Positions 37,280-46,241 of a stretch of DNA of 64,000 bases are shown here, piece after piece. The stretch comes from Aurantiacibacter spongiae. Its GTDB lineage: Bacteria; Pseudomonadota; Alphaproteobacteria; Sphingomonadales; Sphingomonadaceae. The stretch is from the NCBI RefSeq assembly GCF_003815535.1, contig NZ_RPFZ01000001.1, positions 434,001 through 498,000 of the forward strand. The letters are read 5' to 3'. The notes under the pieces are model-generated. The model was not told the DNA's origin, did not search any database, and saw only the letters and a program-made list of their open reading frames with translations. How positions within the stretch are numbered: the stretch's first letter is position 1; each line of letters starts with the position of its first letter. The position numbers were made by a program, and so were the translations under genes.

Positions 37280-37777
37280 TCAGTCCTCGTCGAAAAAATC
37301 CGCGTTCAGCACCGCGCGATCCGCGTCCCAGCGCGGCACCGCGACCGGGGTGAACGGCACCATGAAGCGCTTGCCGCCCGCTCGCTCGATCTCGAGGATG
37401 TCCCCGGCGCCGTAATTCACCACATCGCGCACGATGCCGACCTGTTCGCCCGCCTCGGTGGCGACGGCAAGCCCGATCAGGTCGGCGTGATAGTATTCGC
37501 CCTCTTCCAGCGGCGGCAGGGTTGCGCGCGCGACGGTCAGTACGGTGCCGCGCAGCCCCTCTGCCGCGTTGCGATCGGCGATTTCGGCGAAGCGGGCGAT
37601 GGCGCCGCCCTTGTTATCATCGCGCACCTTCGTCAGGGTCAGCGCGCCGCCGTTGAAGGCGCGGTGAGCCTGGAGCGAGGCGATCCCGTCGCCGAACAGC
37701 TTCAGCCGCACCTCCCCCGTCACCCCATGCGCGCCGGTAATCGCGGCCAGAATTATCGGGGAAGACGTCGTCGTCAT
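37280..37777 (-). CDS. rimM: Ribosome maturation factor RimM
   Basis: A protein of 165 aa from ATG 37777; the longer frame adds an unlikely Pro-rich start. 'ILAAITGAHGVTGEVRLKLF' is the N-terminal RimM domain, and 'EYYHADLIGLAV' and 'GAGDILEIE' the PRC-barrel domain, with 'KRFMVPFTPVAV'. It helps 30S head assembly by binding S19. It is downstream of rpsP by about 100 bases. Confidence 0.95.
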   Translation of the reverse strand: MTTTSSPIILAAITGAHGVTGEVRLKLFGDGIASLQAHRAFNGGALTLTKVRDDNKGGAIARFAEIADRNAAEGLRGTVLTVARATLPPLEEGEYYHADLIGLAVATEAGEQVGIVRDVVNYGAGDILEIERAGGKRFMVPFTPVAVPRWDADRAVLNADFFDED

Positions 37778-37881
37778 GATCGCAGGACTGGCTGGCAGTG
37801 GTTCTTGCGAACCAGGAGGGGGGCGACCGCGCATGCGATGCGCCCCCCCTGCGTTCGAACCGAAGTCGAGGCGCGGGGCGA

Positions 37882-38382
37882 TCAGCCCTCCGCCTTGTCC
37901 TCGGCTTTGTCCCCGGCCTCGCCGGCGGTGTCCGCGTTCTCCGCGGCGGCACCTTCCTCGCCAGCGGCGTCCCCGGCGGGGGTGTCTTCCTCGGCCGAAG
38001 CGGCCTTGGCCTCTTCCTCGGCGGCCTTCTTCGCTTCCTCGGCCTCGGCGGCCTTGGCGGCGCGTTCCTCGGCCCGTTCCCTGGCCGCTTCGCCCGGCTC
38101 ACCCTTCTGCGGGTTGTTGCGCGGCGCGCGCTCCTTGATGCCGGCCGCATCGAGGAAGCGCAGGACGCGGTCGGACGGCTGCGCGCCGACGCCGAGCCAG
38201 TAGCGGGCGCGATCCTCGTCCAGCTTCACGCGGTTCTCGTCGTCCTTGGCGAGCAGCGGGTTGTAGGTGCCGATCTGCTCCAGATACTTGCCGTCGCGCG
38301 GGGAACGGCTGTCCGCCGCCACGATGCGGTAATAGGGGCGCTTCTTGGCGCCGCCACGCGAGAGACGAAGTGCAATTGCCAT
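37882..38382 (-). CDS. rpsP: 30S ribosomal protein S16 with long acidic tail
   Basis: A protein of 166 aa, twice the core length. Residues 1-83 are S16 ('[20 protein letters not shown]', '[20 protein letters not shown]'). The remainder is an Ala/Glu/Lys-rich helix-prone tail ending in '[13 protein letters not shown]'. Tails of this kind are known in sphingomonad S16. It lies between ffh and rimM. Confidence 0.96.
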   Translation of the reverse strand: MAIALRLSRGGAKKRPYYRIVAADSRSPRDGKYLEQIGTYNPLLAKDDENRVKLDEDRARYWLGVGAQPSDRVLRFLDAAGIKERAPRNNPQKGEPGEAARERAEERAAKAAEAEEAKKAAEEEAKAASAEEDTPAGDAAGEEGAAAENADTAGEAGDKAEDKAEG

Positions 38383-38415
38383 GTTACGTTACCTTTCCAA
38401 TTCAAACGTCTGAAA

Positions 38416-39885
38416 TCATTTCTTCTTGAGAAAATCCTGCATGTCGGGGGGAAGCTGGCCCTTGGGCAGTCCGGGCATGGCGGGCGCGCCGCCGGGGCCG
38501 CCCCCGCCGCCACCCATGCCGGGTATCCCGCCGCCCCCACCGAACATCGCGGCGAGACCCTTCAACCCGCCCATCTTGCGGATCTGCTTCATCGCGCGGC
38601 CCATTTCCTGATGCATCTTGAGGATCTTGTTGACCTCCTGCACCGAGGTACCGCTGCCCGCCGCGACGCGCTTCTTGCGCCTGGCGTTGAGCAGCGCGGG
38701 ATTGGCGCGTTCCTTCGCCGTCATCGAACCGATGATGGCGTCCATGTGGACCAGCACCTTGTCGTCCATGCCCGACTGCTGCATCGCCGCCTTGGCCTTC
38801 TTCATGCCGGGCATCATCCCGGCGAGCATTCCGAGGCCGCCCATCTTCTGCATCTGCGAAAGCTGCGTGCGAAGGTCGTTCAGGTCGAACTTGCCCTTCA
38901 TCATCCGCTCGGCGAGCTTTTCCGATTCCTCCCGGTCGATCGTCTCGGCGGCCTTCTCGACCAGCGACACGACATCGCCCATGCCCAGGATCCGGTCGGC
39001 CACGCGCGCAGGGTGGAACCGCTCGATCGCGTCGAGCTTCTCGCCCGTGCCCGCGAACTTGATCGGCTTGCCCGTCACCGCGCGCATGGAGAGCGCCGCG
39101 CCGCCGCGCGCATCGCCGTCCATGCGGGTGAGGACCACGCCCGTCAGCGGCACCTCGTCGGTAAAGGACCGGGCGACGTTCACCGCGTCCTGACCGGTCA
39201 GCGAATCGACCACCAGCAACACTTCGGCAGGGTCGGACGCGCCGGCGACAGCCTTCATCTCCGCCATCAGCGCCTCGTCCACATGCAGGCGGCCGGCGGT
39301 GTCGAGCAGCAGCACGTCGACATTCTGCAACCTTGCCGAGGACAGCGCGCGCCTGGCGATCTCCACCGGCTGCTGACCCGGCACGATGGGCAGCGTGGCG
39401 ACGCCCGCCTGTTCGCCCAGCACCGCCAGCTGCTCCTGCGCCGCCGGACGGTTGACGTCGAGCGAGGCCATCATCGGCTTCTTGCCCTGCTTGTCCTTCA
39501 GCAGCTTGGCGATCTTGGCCGTGCTGGTGGTCTTGCCCGATCCCTGCAGGCCGACCATCATCACCACCGCCGGTGGCCGCACGTCGAGCCGCAGCGGCGC
39601 GGCTTCGCCGTCGTTGTCCTCGCCGCCCAGCATCGCGACCAGCTCGTCATTGACGATCTTGACGACCTGCTGCCCCGGCGTCACCGACCTGAGCACCTGC
39701 TGACCCACGGCCTGCTCGGTCACGCGGTCGATAAACTGGCGCGCGACGGGCAGCGCCACGTCCGCCTCCAGCAGCGCCACGCGCACCTCGCGCATGGCGT
39801 CGCGCACGTCCTGCTCGCCCAGCGCCCCGCGCCCGCGCAGCCGGTCGAACACGGTATTCAGGCGATCGGACAGCGTATCGAACAT
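38416..39885 (-). CDS. ffh: Signal recognition particle protein Ffh
   Basis: A protein of 489 aa from ATG 39885. It has the NG GTPase domain ('VGLQGSGKTTSTAKIA', 'DTAGRLHVDEALM', 'TRMDGDARGGAAL') and a Met-rich M domain ('MGGLGMLAGMMPGMKKAK', 'GRAMKQIRKMGGLKGL'), ending in a Gly-rich tail. It targets nascent membrane proteins to FtsY/SecYEG. Confidence 0.97.
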   Translation of the reverse strand: MFDTLSDRLNTVFDRLRGRGALGEQDVRDAMREVRVALLEADVALPVARQFIDRVTEQAVGQQVLRSVTPGQQVVKIVNDELVAMLGGEDNDGEAAPLRLDVRPPAVVMMVGLQGSGKTTSTAKIAKLLKDKQGKKPMMASLDVNRPAAQEQLAVLGEQAGVATLPIVPGQQPVEIARRALSSARLQNVDVLLLDTAGRLHVDEALMAEMKAVAGASDPAEVLLVVDSLTGQDAVNVARSFTDEVPLTGVVLTRMDGDARGGAALSMRAVTGKPIKFAGTGEKLDAIERFHPARVADRILGMGDVVSLVEKAAETIDREESEKLAERMMKGKFDLNDLRTQLSQMQKMGGLGMLAGMMPGMKKAKAAMQQSGMDDKVLVHMDAIIGSMTAKERANPALLNARRKKRVAAGSGTSVQEVNKILKMHQEMGRAMKQIRKMGGLKGLAAMFGGGGGIPGMGGGGGGPGGAPAMPGLPKGQLPPDMQDFLKKK

Positions 39886-39925
39886 GGCTTTCGGCCCTTC
39901 AGACGCGGGAATTCCCGCCAAACGC

Positions 39926-39962
39926 GAAAAACGCCGGCGGACGAAACCTCGTCGGCCAGCGT
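39926..39962 (-). terminator. Intrinsic terminator of tRNA-Ala
   Basis: On the minus strand 'acgctggccgacg' and 'cgtccgccggcgt' pair over 13 positions (one wobble, one mismatch) and are followed by five T. It sits 34 bases after the tRNA 3' end and before ffh. Confidence 0.75.
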
Positions 39963-39996
39963 GCGAGGCGATGCCCCGACTGATGCAGATATCGAA

Positions 39997-40072
39997 TGGT
40001 GGAGCCTAGCGGGATCGAACCGCTGACCTCAACACTGCCAGTGTTGCGCTCTCCCAGCTGAGCTAAGGCCCC
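39997..40072 (-). tRNA. tRNA-Ala (anticodon GGC)
   Basis: On the minus strand 76 nt fold into a cloverleaf. The acceptor 'ggggcct'/'aggctcc' has a G-T pair, the D-arm is 'gctcagctgggagagc', the anticodon stem 'caaca'/'tgttg' has loop 'ctggcag' (anticodon GGC), and the T-arm is 'agcggttcgatcccgct'. CCA is encoded. It reads GCC/GCU alanine codons. Confidence 0.96.
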
Positions 40073-40179
40073 GTTCCATTCTGTGCGCGCACCCTTAACA
40101 GATGCGCGTTCCCTTCGCCAGAGCGTCGGGAGGCAGCCCTCTATTCAACAGCCGCCCCCGAGGCAAGGGCTAATTCGCC

Positions 40180-40503
40180 CTAGCTTTCCTCTTCGTCGTC
40201 GTCGCTGGTGTTGGCGACGCCCAGATCGTCGTCCCCGCCGAGATCGACGTCGTTGTCGGGCGAATCATCGTCCTCGTCGATGTCTTCCAGATCGTCATCG
40301 TCCAGATCGTCGTCCGAGGATTTGTCGTCCTTCTTCTTCTTGTCGTCGTCGAAGGGGATCGGCTGTTTGGACTTCAGCACCGGTTCGGGGGTCCATTCGT
40401 TGCCGCATTCGATGCAGGTGACCGGATCGTCCTCGCCCAGGTCGTAGAAGCGTTCACCGCATTTGGGGCAGGTGCGCTTGGTGCCCCATTCTGGCTTTAC
40501 CAT
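40180..40503 (-). CDS. TIGR02300 (FYDLN-acid) protein
   Basis: A protein of 107 aa from ATG 40503. The N-terminus has two CxxC pairs ('CPKCGERFYDLGEDD', 'VTCIECGNEW') forming a zinc ribbon with the FYDL motif. The last ~55 residues are nearly all Asp/Lys/Glu/Ser. The family is restricted mostly to alphaproteobacteria and lacks a known function. It often lies beside aroA, as here (divergent). Confidence 0.88.
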   Translation of the reverse strand: MVKPEWGTKRTCPKCGERFYDLGEDDPVTCIECGNEWTPEPVLKSKQPIPFDDDKKKKDDKSSDDDLDDDDLEDIDEDDDSPDNDVDLGGDDDLGVANTSDDDEEES

Positions 40504-40664
40504 CGGATCGTCCTTAGTCTCGTCCGGTCCGCGAAGGCGGCCGGGAAAATTCGTGAAGGCGCGTGCCGGCCTCGGTGCCGGAATCGCGAGCGGGGCGCGC
40601 CTTGCCACACGGCCTTGGCGGTGTCAAAGCGGCGCGCCATTACTTCGCCCAGATAGGCAGCCGT

Positions 40665-42002
40665 GTGAGCCATTCCAACCCGCCCTCCCCCCGGCGCTTC
40701 GCCGCCACCGGTCCGCTGAGCGGACGCATCGCGGTGCCGGGCGACAAGTCGATCAGCCACCGCGCGATCATGCTCGGCGCCCTCGCCGTGGGGGAAACGC
40801 GCGTGACCGGCTTGCTGGAAGGGGAGGACGTGCTCGCCACCGCCGCCGCCATGCGCGCGATGGGCGCGAGCGTGGAGCGCGGGGCCGACGGCACCTGGAG
40901 CATTCACGGTGTGGGCGTCGGCTCGCTGCTCCAGCCCGGGGCCGCGCTCGACATGGGCAATTCGGGCACCAGCACGCGGCTGCTGATGGGTCTGATCGCC
41001 AGCCATCCCATCCGCGCCGTGTTCACCGGCGATGCCAGCCTTTCGCGGCGTCCGATGGGCCGGGTGATGGCCCCCCTGTCGCGGATGGGCGCGGCGTTCG
41101 AGGCCAGCCCCGGCGACACCCTGCCGCTGATGCTGCGCGGGATCAGCCCCGCGGTGCCGATTTCCTATCGCCTGCCCGTCGCCTCCGCCCAGGTGAAGAG
41201 CGCGGTGCTGCTGGCCGGTCTCAACACCGCCGGTCTCACCCGGGTGATCGAACCGGTCCCCACGCGCGACCATTCCGAGCGTATGCTGCGCGGCTTCGGC
41301 GCGGCCATCGCCGTGGGCGAGGAAGACGGCGCGCGGGTGATCGAGCTGACCGGGGAAGCGGACCTGACGCCGCAGACCATCGCAGTACCCGGCGATCCGT
41401 CCAGCGCCGCCTTTTTCGCCGTGGCCGCCCTGCTCGTGCCGGGCAGCGACCTGACGATCGAGAATGTCGGTCTCAACCCGACGCGCGCCGCGCTGTACGA
41501 CGTGCTGCGAGAGATGGGCGCACGGATCGAGGAACACGACCCGCGCGAGGTCGGCGGGGAGCCGGTCGCGGATCTGCGCGTACGGCACTCGCAGCTGACC
41601 GGCGTGGCGGTCGACCCGGCCCTCGCCCCCGCCATGATCGATGAGTTTCCGGTCCTGTTCGTTGCCGCCGCGCTGGCCGCGGGAACGACCACCACCACCG
41701 GTCTGGAGGAACTGCGGGTGAAGGAAAGCGACCGGCTCGCCGCGATGGCCGCCGCGCTGACGCTGGCGGGTGCGCGGGTCGAGGAGCGGGCGGATGGCCT
41801 GGTGATCGAGGGCAGCGGCGGCGATCCGCTGCGCGGCACGCCCGCGGGCGGGCAGGTCGCCACCCATCTCGACCACCGCATCGCGATGGCGATGGCGGTT
41901 GCCGGTCTCGCCAGCCGCGACGGGATCGAGATCGACGACACCGCCCCTGTCGCCACCAGCTTCCCGGCGTTCGAGACCTTGCTGGGGGAGGCGCAGGCAT
42001 GA
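40665..42002 (+). CDS. aroA: 3-phosphoshikimate 1-carboxyvinyltransferase (EPSP synthase)
   Basis: A protein of 445 aa. GTG 40665 gives the usual length; the frame is open upstream but without family match. 'GDKSISHRAIMLG', 'NSGTSTRLLMG', 'SQVKSAVLLAGL' type sequence ('SAQVKSAVLLAGL') and 'LRVKESDRLAAMA' are canonical. It catalyses the sixth step of the shikimate pathway. Its stop overlaps the ATG of the next gene. Confidence 0.96.
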   Translation: MSHSNPPSPRRFAATGPLSGRIAVPGDKSISHRAIMLGALAVGETRVTGLLEGEDVLATAAAMRAMGASVERGADGTWSIHGVGVGSLLQPGAALDMGNSGTSTRLLMGLIASHPIRAVFTGDASLSRRPMGRVMAPLSRMGAAFEASPGDTLPLMLRGISPAVPISYRLPVASAQVKSAVLLAGLNTAGLTRVIEPVPTRDHSERMLRGFGAAIAVGEEDGARVIELTGEADLTPQTIAVPGDPSSAAFFAVAALLVPGSDLTIENVGLNPTRAALYDVLREMGARIEEHDPREVGGEPVADLRVRHSQLTGVAVDPALAPAMIDEFPVLFVAAALAAGTTTTTGLEELRVKESDRLAAMAAALTLAGARVEERADGLVIEGSGGDPLRGTPAGGQVATHLDHRIAMAMAVAGLASRDGIEIDDTAPVATSFPAFETLLGEAQA

Positions 42003-42277
42003 GCGAGACACTCGATATCTACAGCCTCGTCGGCTTCCTCGGCACGGCCTGCATCATCGGCGCGTATTTCTACCTTACCGCGGTGGAAAGGCCCAATCCC
42101 TGGGTGCTGCACGGCACGAACCTGTTGGGAGCGGCCTTCCTCACCATATCGCTGCTGGTCCACACCAACTGGCCGAGCCTCATCCTCGAAGGGTTCTGGG
42201 CGGCTATCGCGCTGTGGGGTCTGGCCAAGGCGTGGCGGGGGAAACGGCGCACGCATGACGAGGCGCGCGAGGCATGA
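41999..42277 (+). CDS. Small membrane protein, CBU_0592-like
   Basis: A protein of 92 aa starting with an ATGA overlap on aroA. Three hydrophobic helices ('LVGFLGTACIIGAYFYLTAV', 'LHGTNLLGAAFLTISLLVH', 'GFWAAIALWGLAKAW') match the CBU_0592-like domain. Function is unknown. Its stop overlaps cmk, so it is cotranslated between two core enzymes. Confidence 0.78.
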   Translation: MSETLDIYSLVGFLGTACIIGAYFYLTAVERPNPWVLHGTNLLGAAFLTISLLVHTNWPSLILEGFWAAIALWGLAKAWRGKRRTHDEAREA

Positions 42278-42909
42278 TCGTCGCCGTCGACGGACCCACG
42301 GCCTCGGGAAAAGGCACGATCGCCAAGGCCCTTGCCGCGCATTTCGCGTTGCCGCATCTCGACACGGGCCTGCTCTACCGGGCGGTCGGGCGGCAGGTGG
42401 CGCTGGCCGGGGGCGACCCCGATTGCGAGGCTGACGCGCTTGCCGCCTGCGCCTTTCCCGACGCCCTGCTGCGCGACCCCGAACTTCGTTCCGAGGCGAG
42501 CGGCGGACTGGCCAGCCGAGTTTCCGTCCACCCGACGGTGCGCGCCGCGCTGTTCGAACGCCAGCGCGCCTTCGCGACGCAGCCGGGCGGCGCGGTGCTG
42601 GACGGACGCGACATCGGCACGGTCATCGCGCCGGAGGCCGAGGTCAAGCTGTTCGTCACCGCCAGCACGCGCGCGCGCGCCGAGCGCCGCTTCGCCGAAA
42701 TGCGGGCCGCCGCCCGCGACGTGACGCTGGAGGACATCCTCGCCCAGCTGGAAGCGCGCGACGCGCGCGACCGCGATCGCTCCGCCGCACCGCTCGAAGT
42801 CGCTGACGACGCCAACGTCCTCGATACGACCGCGCTCGGCAGGGAGGAGGCCATCGCCGCCGCGATCGCGGTGGCCGAGGAGGTTCGCGCGCGGCTGGCG
42901 GACGGATGA
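42274..42909 (+). CDS. cmk: Cytidylate kinase
   Basis: A protein of 211 aa. P-loop 'VDGPTASGKGTIAKALA', then 'LDTGLLYRAVG', 'LDGRDIGTVIAPEA' and 'RDRDRSAAPL' are diagnostic. It phosphorylates (d)CMP. It overlaps both neighbours by four bases and precedes rpsA by one operon unit, as in many proteobacteria. Confidence 0.96.
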   Translation: MIVAVDGPTASGKGTIAKALAAHFALPHLDTGLLYRAVGRQVALAGGDPDCEADALAACAFPDALLRDPELRSEASGGLASRVSVHPTVRAALFERQRAFATQPGGAVLDGRDIGTVIAPEAEVKLFVTASTRARAERRFAEMRAAARDVTLEDILAQLEARDARDRDRSAAPLEVADDANVLDTTALGREEAIAAAIAVAEEVRARLADG

Positions 42910-43526
42910 CGGCCGCCCGGCGCAACCGGCTGATCGCGCTGAGCGTCGTCTGGATGCTCGCGCTGATCGGGTCGGGCTGGCAGCCTTACGACCGCGCGAC
43001 CTGGTGGATGGAGGTCGCGCCGGTTCTGATCGCGCTGCCGGTGCTGTGGCTGACCGCCGTTCGCTTTCCTCTCACCGCGCTGTCGCTGGCGCTGATCGGT
43101 CTGCACGGCCTCGTCCTGATCCTCGGCGGCGCCTATACCTACGCCCGCGTTCCCGCAGGTTTCGCGGTGCAGGACTGGCTGGACCTGGCGCGCAATCCCT
43201 ACGACCGGTTCGGCCATTTCGTGCAAGGGTTCACCCCCGCCATCGTGCTGCGCGAATTGCTGGTGCGACTGTCTGCGCTGAAACCCGGCGCGTTGCTGGC
43301 GGTGCTGGTGCTGGCCTGCTGCCTCGCGGTCAGCGCGGCTTACGAACTGATCGAGTTCGGGGCGGCCATGGCACTCGGTCAGGGGGCCGACGAATTCCTC
43401 GGCACGCAGGGCGACGTATGGGATACGCAGTGGGACATGCTGATGTGTCTGGTCGGCGCGGGCGCGGCCCTGCTGCTGCTGTCACGCCGGCACGACCGGC
43501 AGATCGCCATGCTCGACCGGACCTAG
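42906..43526 (+). CDS. DUF2238 (YjdF-like) membrane protein
   Basis: A protein of 206 aa starting inside the cmk stop (ATGA). Six hydrophobic helices and the family motif 'NPYDRFGHFVQGFTPA' with 'AAYELIEFGAAM' and 'GTQGDVWDTQWDM' place it in DUF2238. Function is unknown. Its TAG shares a CTAG with the stop of the convergent gene. Confidence 0.85.
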   Translation: MTAARRNRLIALSVVWMLALIGSGWQPYDRATWWMEVAPVLIALPVLWLTAVRFPLTALSLALIGLHGLVLILGGAYTYARVPAGFAVQDWLDLARNPYDRFGHFVQGFTPAIVLRELLVRLSALKPGALLAVLVLACCLAVSAAYELIEFGAAMALGQGADEFLGTQGDVWDTQWDMLMCLVGAGAALLLLSRRHDRQIAMLDRT

Positions 43527-44011
43527 GCGGCGCGCACGACCTCGTCGTGCAGGTCGCGTCGCAGCCCCAGCGCGAAGGCCAGTTCCGCCAGCATGAACAG
43601 CGGGCCGACCATCAGGCTTTCCAGATCGTCGATGAAGGCGGGCTTGCGGCCCTCGTATTTGTGGCCGACCACCTGAAACGCCCAGCCGATCACGAACAGG
43701 CCGATACCGGCGGTGAGCCATACGCGGGTCGACTGCGCGCCGATCCACAGGCCGATGGCCGCGAACGCCGCGAGGATCGCGGTCAGAACCAGGCCGAAGC
43801 GCAGGTCGAGCCGCAGGTAATACACGGCCGACAAGGCGCTGAACACCATCGCCGGGCTGATCGTCGCGCCTGCGAAGGCCATCTGCGGGCGGGACAGCAG
43901 GATCTCCACCGCCAGAACGATCATCGGCACGCCGAGCGCATGGGTCGCCACGTTGCGGCGATCGAGGTGGTAGGCACGGTATTTCGCCAGCGTGGTCGCG
44001 ATGGTGCTCAT
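43523..44011 (-). CDS. Mpo1-like (DUF962) membrane protein
   Basis: A protein of 162 aa from ATG 44011 ('agagg' upstream). 'KYRAYHLDRRNVATHALGVP' carries the conserved His/Asn residues of the YGL010w/Mpo1 family, followed by four hydrophobic helices and 'VGHKYEGRKPAFIDDL'. In yeast Mpo1 is an Fe(II)-dependent dioxygenase acting on 2-hydroxy fatty acids. In bacteria the role is unproven, though sphingolipid-rich sphingomonads make it plausible. Confidence 0.82.
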   Translation of the reverse strand: MSTIATTLAKYRAYHLDRRNVATHALGVPMIVLAVEILLSRPQMAFAGATISPAMVFSALSAVYYLRLDLRFGLVLTAILAAFAAIGLWIGAQSTRVWLTAGIGLFVIGWAFQVVGHKYEGRKPAFIDDLESLMVGPLFMLAELAFALGLRRDLHDEVVRAA

Positions 44012-44403
44012 TCGCCTCTCCGTTGCGCGCTTTCCTACAGCATACGCCATTCGGCACACGATTGCCATGCTGCCCGTGACCCGCATTCCCGTCCGCGGGA
44101 CCCATATCGAAAGCCGGCGATCGATCCGCCCGCCGTTTCGCTTCTGGACCCTGTCACACCTGTCACACCATGCCCCCGGCCCGGCGCGCCAGGCCCCATT
44201 TCGCTTGCCTTTCGCGCAGGTTTGGCATAGGCGCGCGCCCGTTCTCGCAATCAGACCCGATTGAGGAACCCGCGCGCGGCATCCGGCCCCGCGCGGCGAC
44301 GGCCCTCTTGCCCCGTACGGCTCGCAATGGTGCGATACCGACGGGAAAAGACCCCGGTAGAACCGGTGGCCGGTAGCAAAACGAAGACAGGAATACTGAC
44401 CTT
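44012..44403. other. Intergenic region before rpsA, no gene seen
   Basis: This 392-base gap between a minus-strand gene and rpsA holds a perfect tandem 9-mer 'tgtcacacc' at 44152-44169. No confident promoter pair was found. The last 60 bases before rpsA are A-rich and unstructured and hold 'gacagga' as a weak ribosome site. The rpsA promoter must lie here. Confidence 0.5.
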
Positions 44404-46143
44404 ATGGCAACTTCTGCCAATCCCAGCCGCGACGATTTCGCGGCTCTCCTCGACGAACAGCTCGGCGGCGCCGAGGGCGGCTTCGAAGGCCGCGTCGTCA
44501 AGGGCACCGTGACCGGTATCGAGAACGGCATGGCCATCGTCGATGTCGGCCTCAAGAGCGAAGGCCGCATCGACCTCAAGGAATTCATGCGCGTCGATGA
44601 CGAGCACGGCCTCGAAGTCGGCAGCGAAGTCGAGGTGTTCGTCGACCGCGTCGAGAACGCCGATGGCGAAGCGATGCTGTCGCGCGACCGCGCCCGCCGC
44701 GAAGCCGCGTGGGACAAGCTGGAAAGCGAGTTCGGCGAAGGCAAGCGCGTCGAGGGCCGCATCTTCGGCCGCGTCAAGGGCGGCTTCACCGTCGATCTCG
44801 ACGGCGCCGTGGCGTTCCTGCCCGGTTCGCAGGTCGACATCCGCCCGGTGCGCGACGTGACCCCGCTGATGGACATGCCGCAGCCCTTCCAGATCCTCAA
44901 GATGGACCGGCGTCGCGGCAACATCGTCGTGTCGCGCCGCGCCGTGCTGGAAGAGACACGCGCCGAACAGCGCAGCGAGCTGATCGACAAGCTGGCGGAA
45001 GGCCAGGTGATCGACGGCGTGGTGAAGAACATCACCGATTACGGCGCCTTCGTGGACCTGGGCGGGATCGACGGCCTGCTCCACGTCACCGACATGAGCT
45101 ACAAGCGCGTCAACCACCCGAGCGAGGTCATCAATATCGGTGATACCGTGACCGTGCAGATCATCCGCATCAACGCCGACACCCAGCGCATCAGCCTCGG
45201 CATGAAGCAGCTGGAAAGCGATCCGTGGGAAGGCGTCGGCGCCAAGTACCCGGTCGGCATGAAGGTGACGGGTACCGTTACCAACATCACCGAATACGGC
45301 GCCTTCGTGGAGCTGGAGCCGGGGATCGAGGGCCTCGTCCACGTCTCCGAGATGAGCTGGACGAAGAAGAACGTGCACCCCGGCAAGATCGTCTCCACCT
45401 CGCAGGAGGTAGAGGTGATGGTGCTGGAAGTGGATGCCGAGAAGCGCCGCATCTCGCTCGGCCTGAAGCAGGCCCAGCGCAATCCGTGGGAAGAGTTCGC
45501 CGAAGCGCATCCGATCGGCTCGACCGTATCGGGCGAAGTCAAGAACGCGACCGAGTTCGGCCTGTTCGTCGGTCTGCCCGGCGACGTGGACGGCATGGTG
45601 CACATGTCCGACATCGCCTGGGGCATATCGGGCGAGGACGCGCTGGCCCTGCACCGCAAGGGCGAGGAGGTCGAAGCGGTCGTTCTGGACATCGACGTCG
45701 ACAAGGAACGCATCAGTCTCGGCATGAAGCAGCTCGAGAAGGGTGCGCCCGCCGAAGGCGGCGTCGGCGGCACGCTGCGCCGCGGCGAGGTCGTTACCGT
45801 GACCGTGCTCGAAGTGCGCGATGGCGGACTGGAAGTGCAGGTCGGGGAAGACGGCGCAACCGGCTTCATCAAGCGTTCCGACCTTGGCCGCGACCGCGAC
45901 GAGCAGCGCCCCGACCGGTTCCAGGCGGGTGCCAAGTTCGATGCGATGGTGACCGGCTTCGACCGGTCCAAGAAGCCGAACTTCTCCATCAAGGCGCGCC
46001 AGATCGCCGAAGAGAAGGAAGCGGTGGCGCAGTTCGGCTCGTCCGATTCGGGTGCCTCGCTCGGCGACATCCTGGGTGCGGCCCTGAAGCAGGACAGCTC
46101 CAGGAAGGATGCCAAGGACGAGGCGGAGGAAGAGGACAAGTAA
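44404..46143 (+). CDS. rpsA: 30S ribosomal protein S1
   Basis: A protein of 579 aa, with six S1 OB-fold repeats visible from the recurring 'V.NITDYGAFVDLGG..GLLH' and 'RISLGMKQLE' patterns (for example 'SLGMKQLESDPWEG', 'SLGLKQAQRNPWEE', 'SLGMKQLEKGAP'). It ends in an acidic tail ('DAKDEAEEEDK'). It recruits mRNA to the ribosome. Confidence 0.97.
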   Translation: MATSANPSRDDFAALLDEQLGGAEGGFEGRVVKGTVTGIENGMAIVDVGLKSEGRIDLKEFMRVDDEHGLEVGSEVEVFVDRVENADGEAMLSRDRARREAAWDKLESEFGEGKRVEGRIFGRVKGGFTVDLDGAVAFLPGSQVDIRPVRDVTPLMDMPQPFQILKMDRRRGNIVVSRRAVLEETRAEQRSELIDKLAEGQVIDGVVKNITDYGAFVDLGGIDGLLHVTDMSYKRVNHPSEVINIGDTVTVQIIRINADTQRISLGMKQLESDPWEGVGAKYPVGMKVTGTVTNITEYGAFVELEPGIEGLVHVSEMSWTKKNVHPGKIVSTSQEVEVMVLEVDAEKRRISLGLKQAQRNPWEEFAEAHPIGSTVSGEVKNATEFGLFVGLPGDVDGMVHMSDIAWGISGEDALALHRKGEEVEAVVLDIDVDKERISLGMKQLEKGAPAEGGVGGTLRRGEVVTVTVLEVRDGGLEVQVGEDGATGFIKRSDLGRDRDEQRPDRFQAGAKFDAMVTGFDRSKKPNFSIKARQIAEEKEAVAQFGSSDSGASLGDILGAALKQDSSRKDAKDEAEEEDK

Positions 46144-46170
46144 GCCTCCCTTCGACGAACCTTAACCAGC

Positions 46171-46207
46171 GAAAGGCCCGCCCGCTCCGTAGAGCAGGCG
46201 GGCCTTT
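46171..46207 (+). terminator. Intrinsic terminator of rpsA
   Basis: 'aaaggcccgcc' pairs perfectly with 'ggcgggccttt', extended by 'gctc'/'gagc' with one mismatch between. It lies 27 bases after the rpsA stop. The T run is short but the stem is very strong. Confidence 0.8.
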
Positions 46208-46241
46208 CCCCTATCGGCACCCCCCTGTAGACTGCCCCGTC

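Noticed and set aside
37798-40026. A 742-codon plus-strand open frame over rpsP and ffh
   Set aside because: It is the antisense shadow of two core genes and runs into the tRNA.
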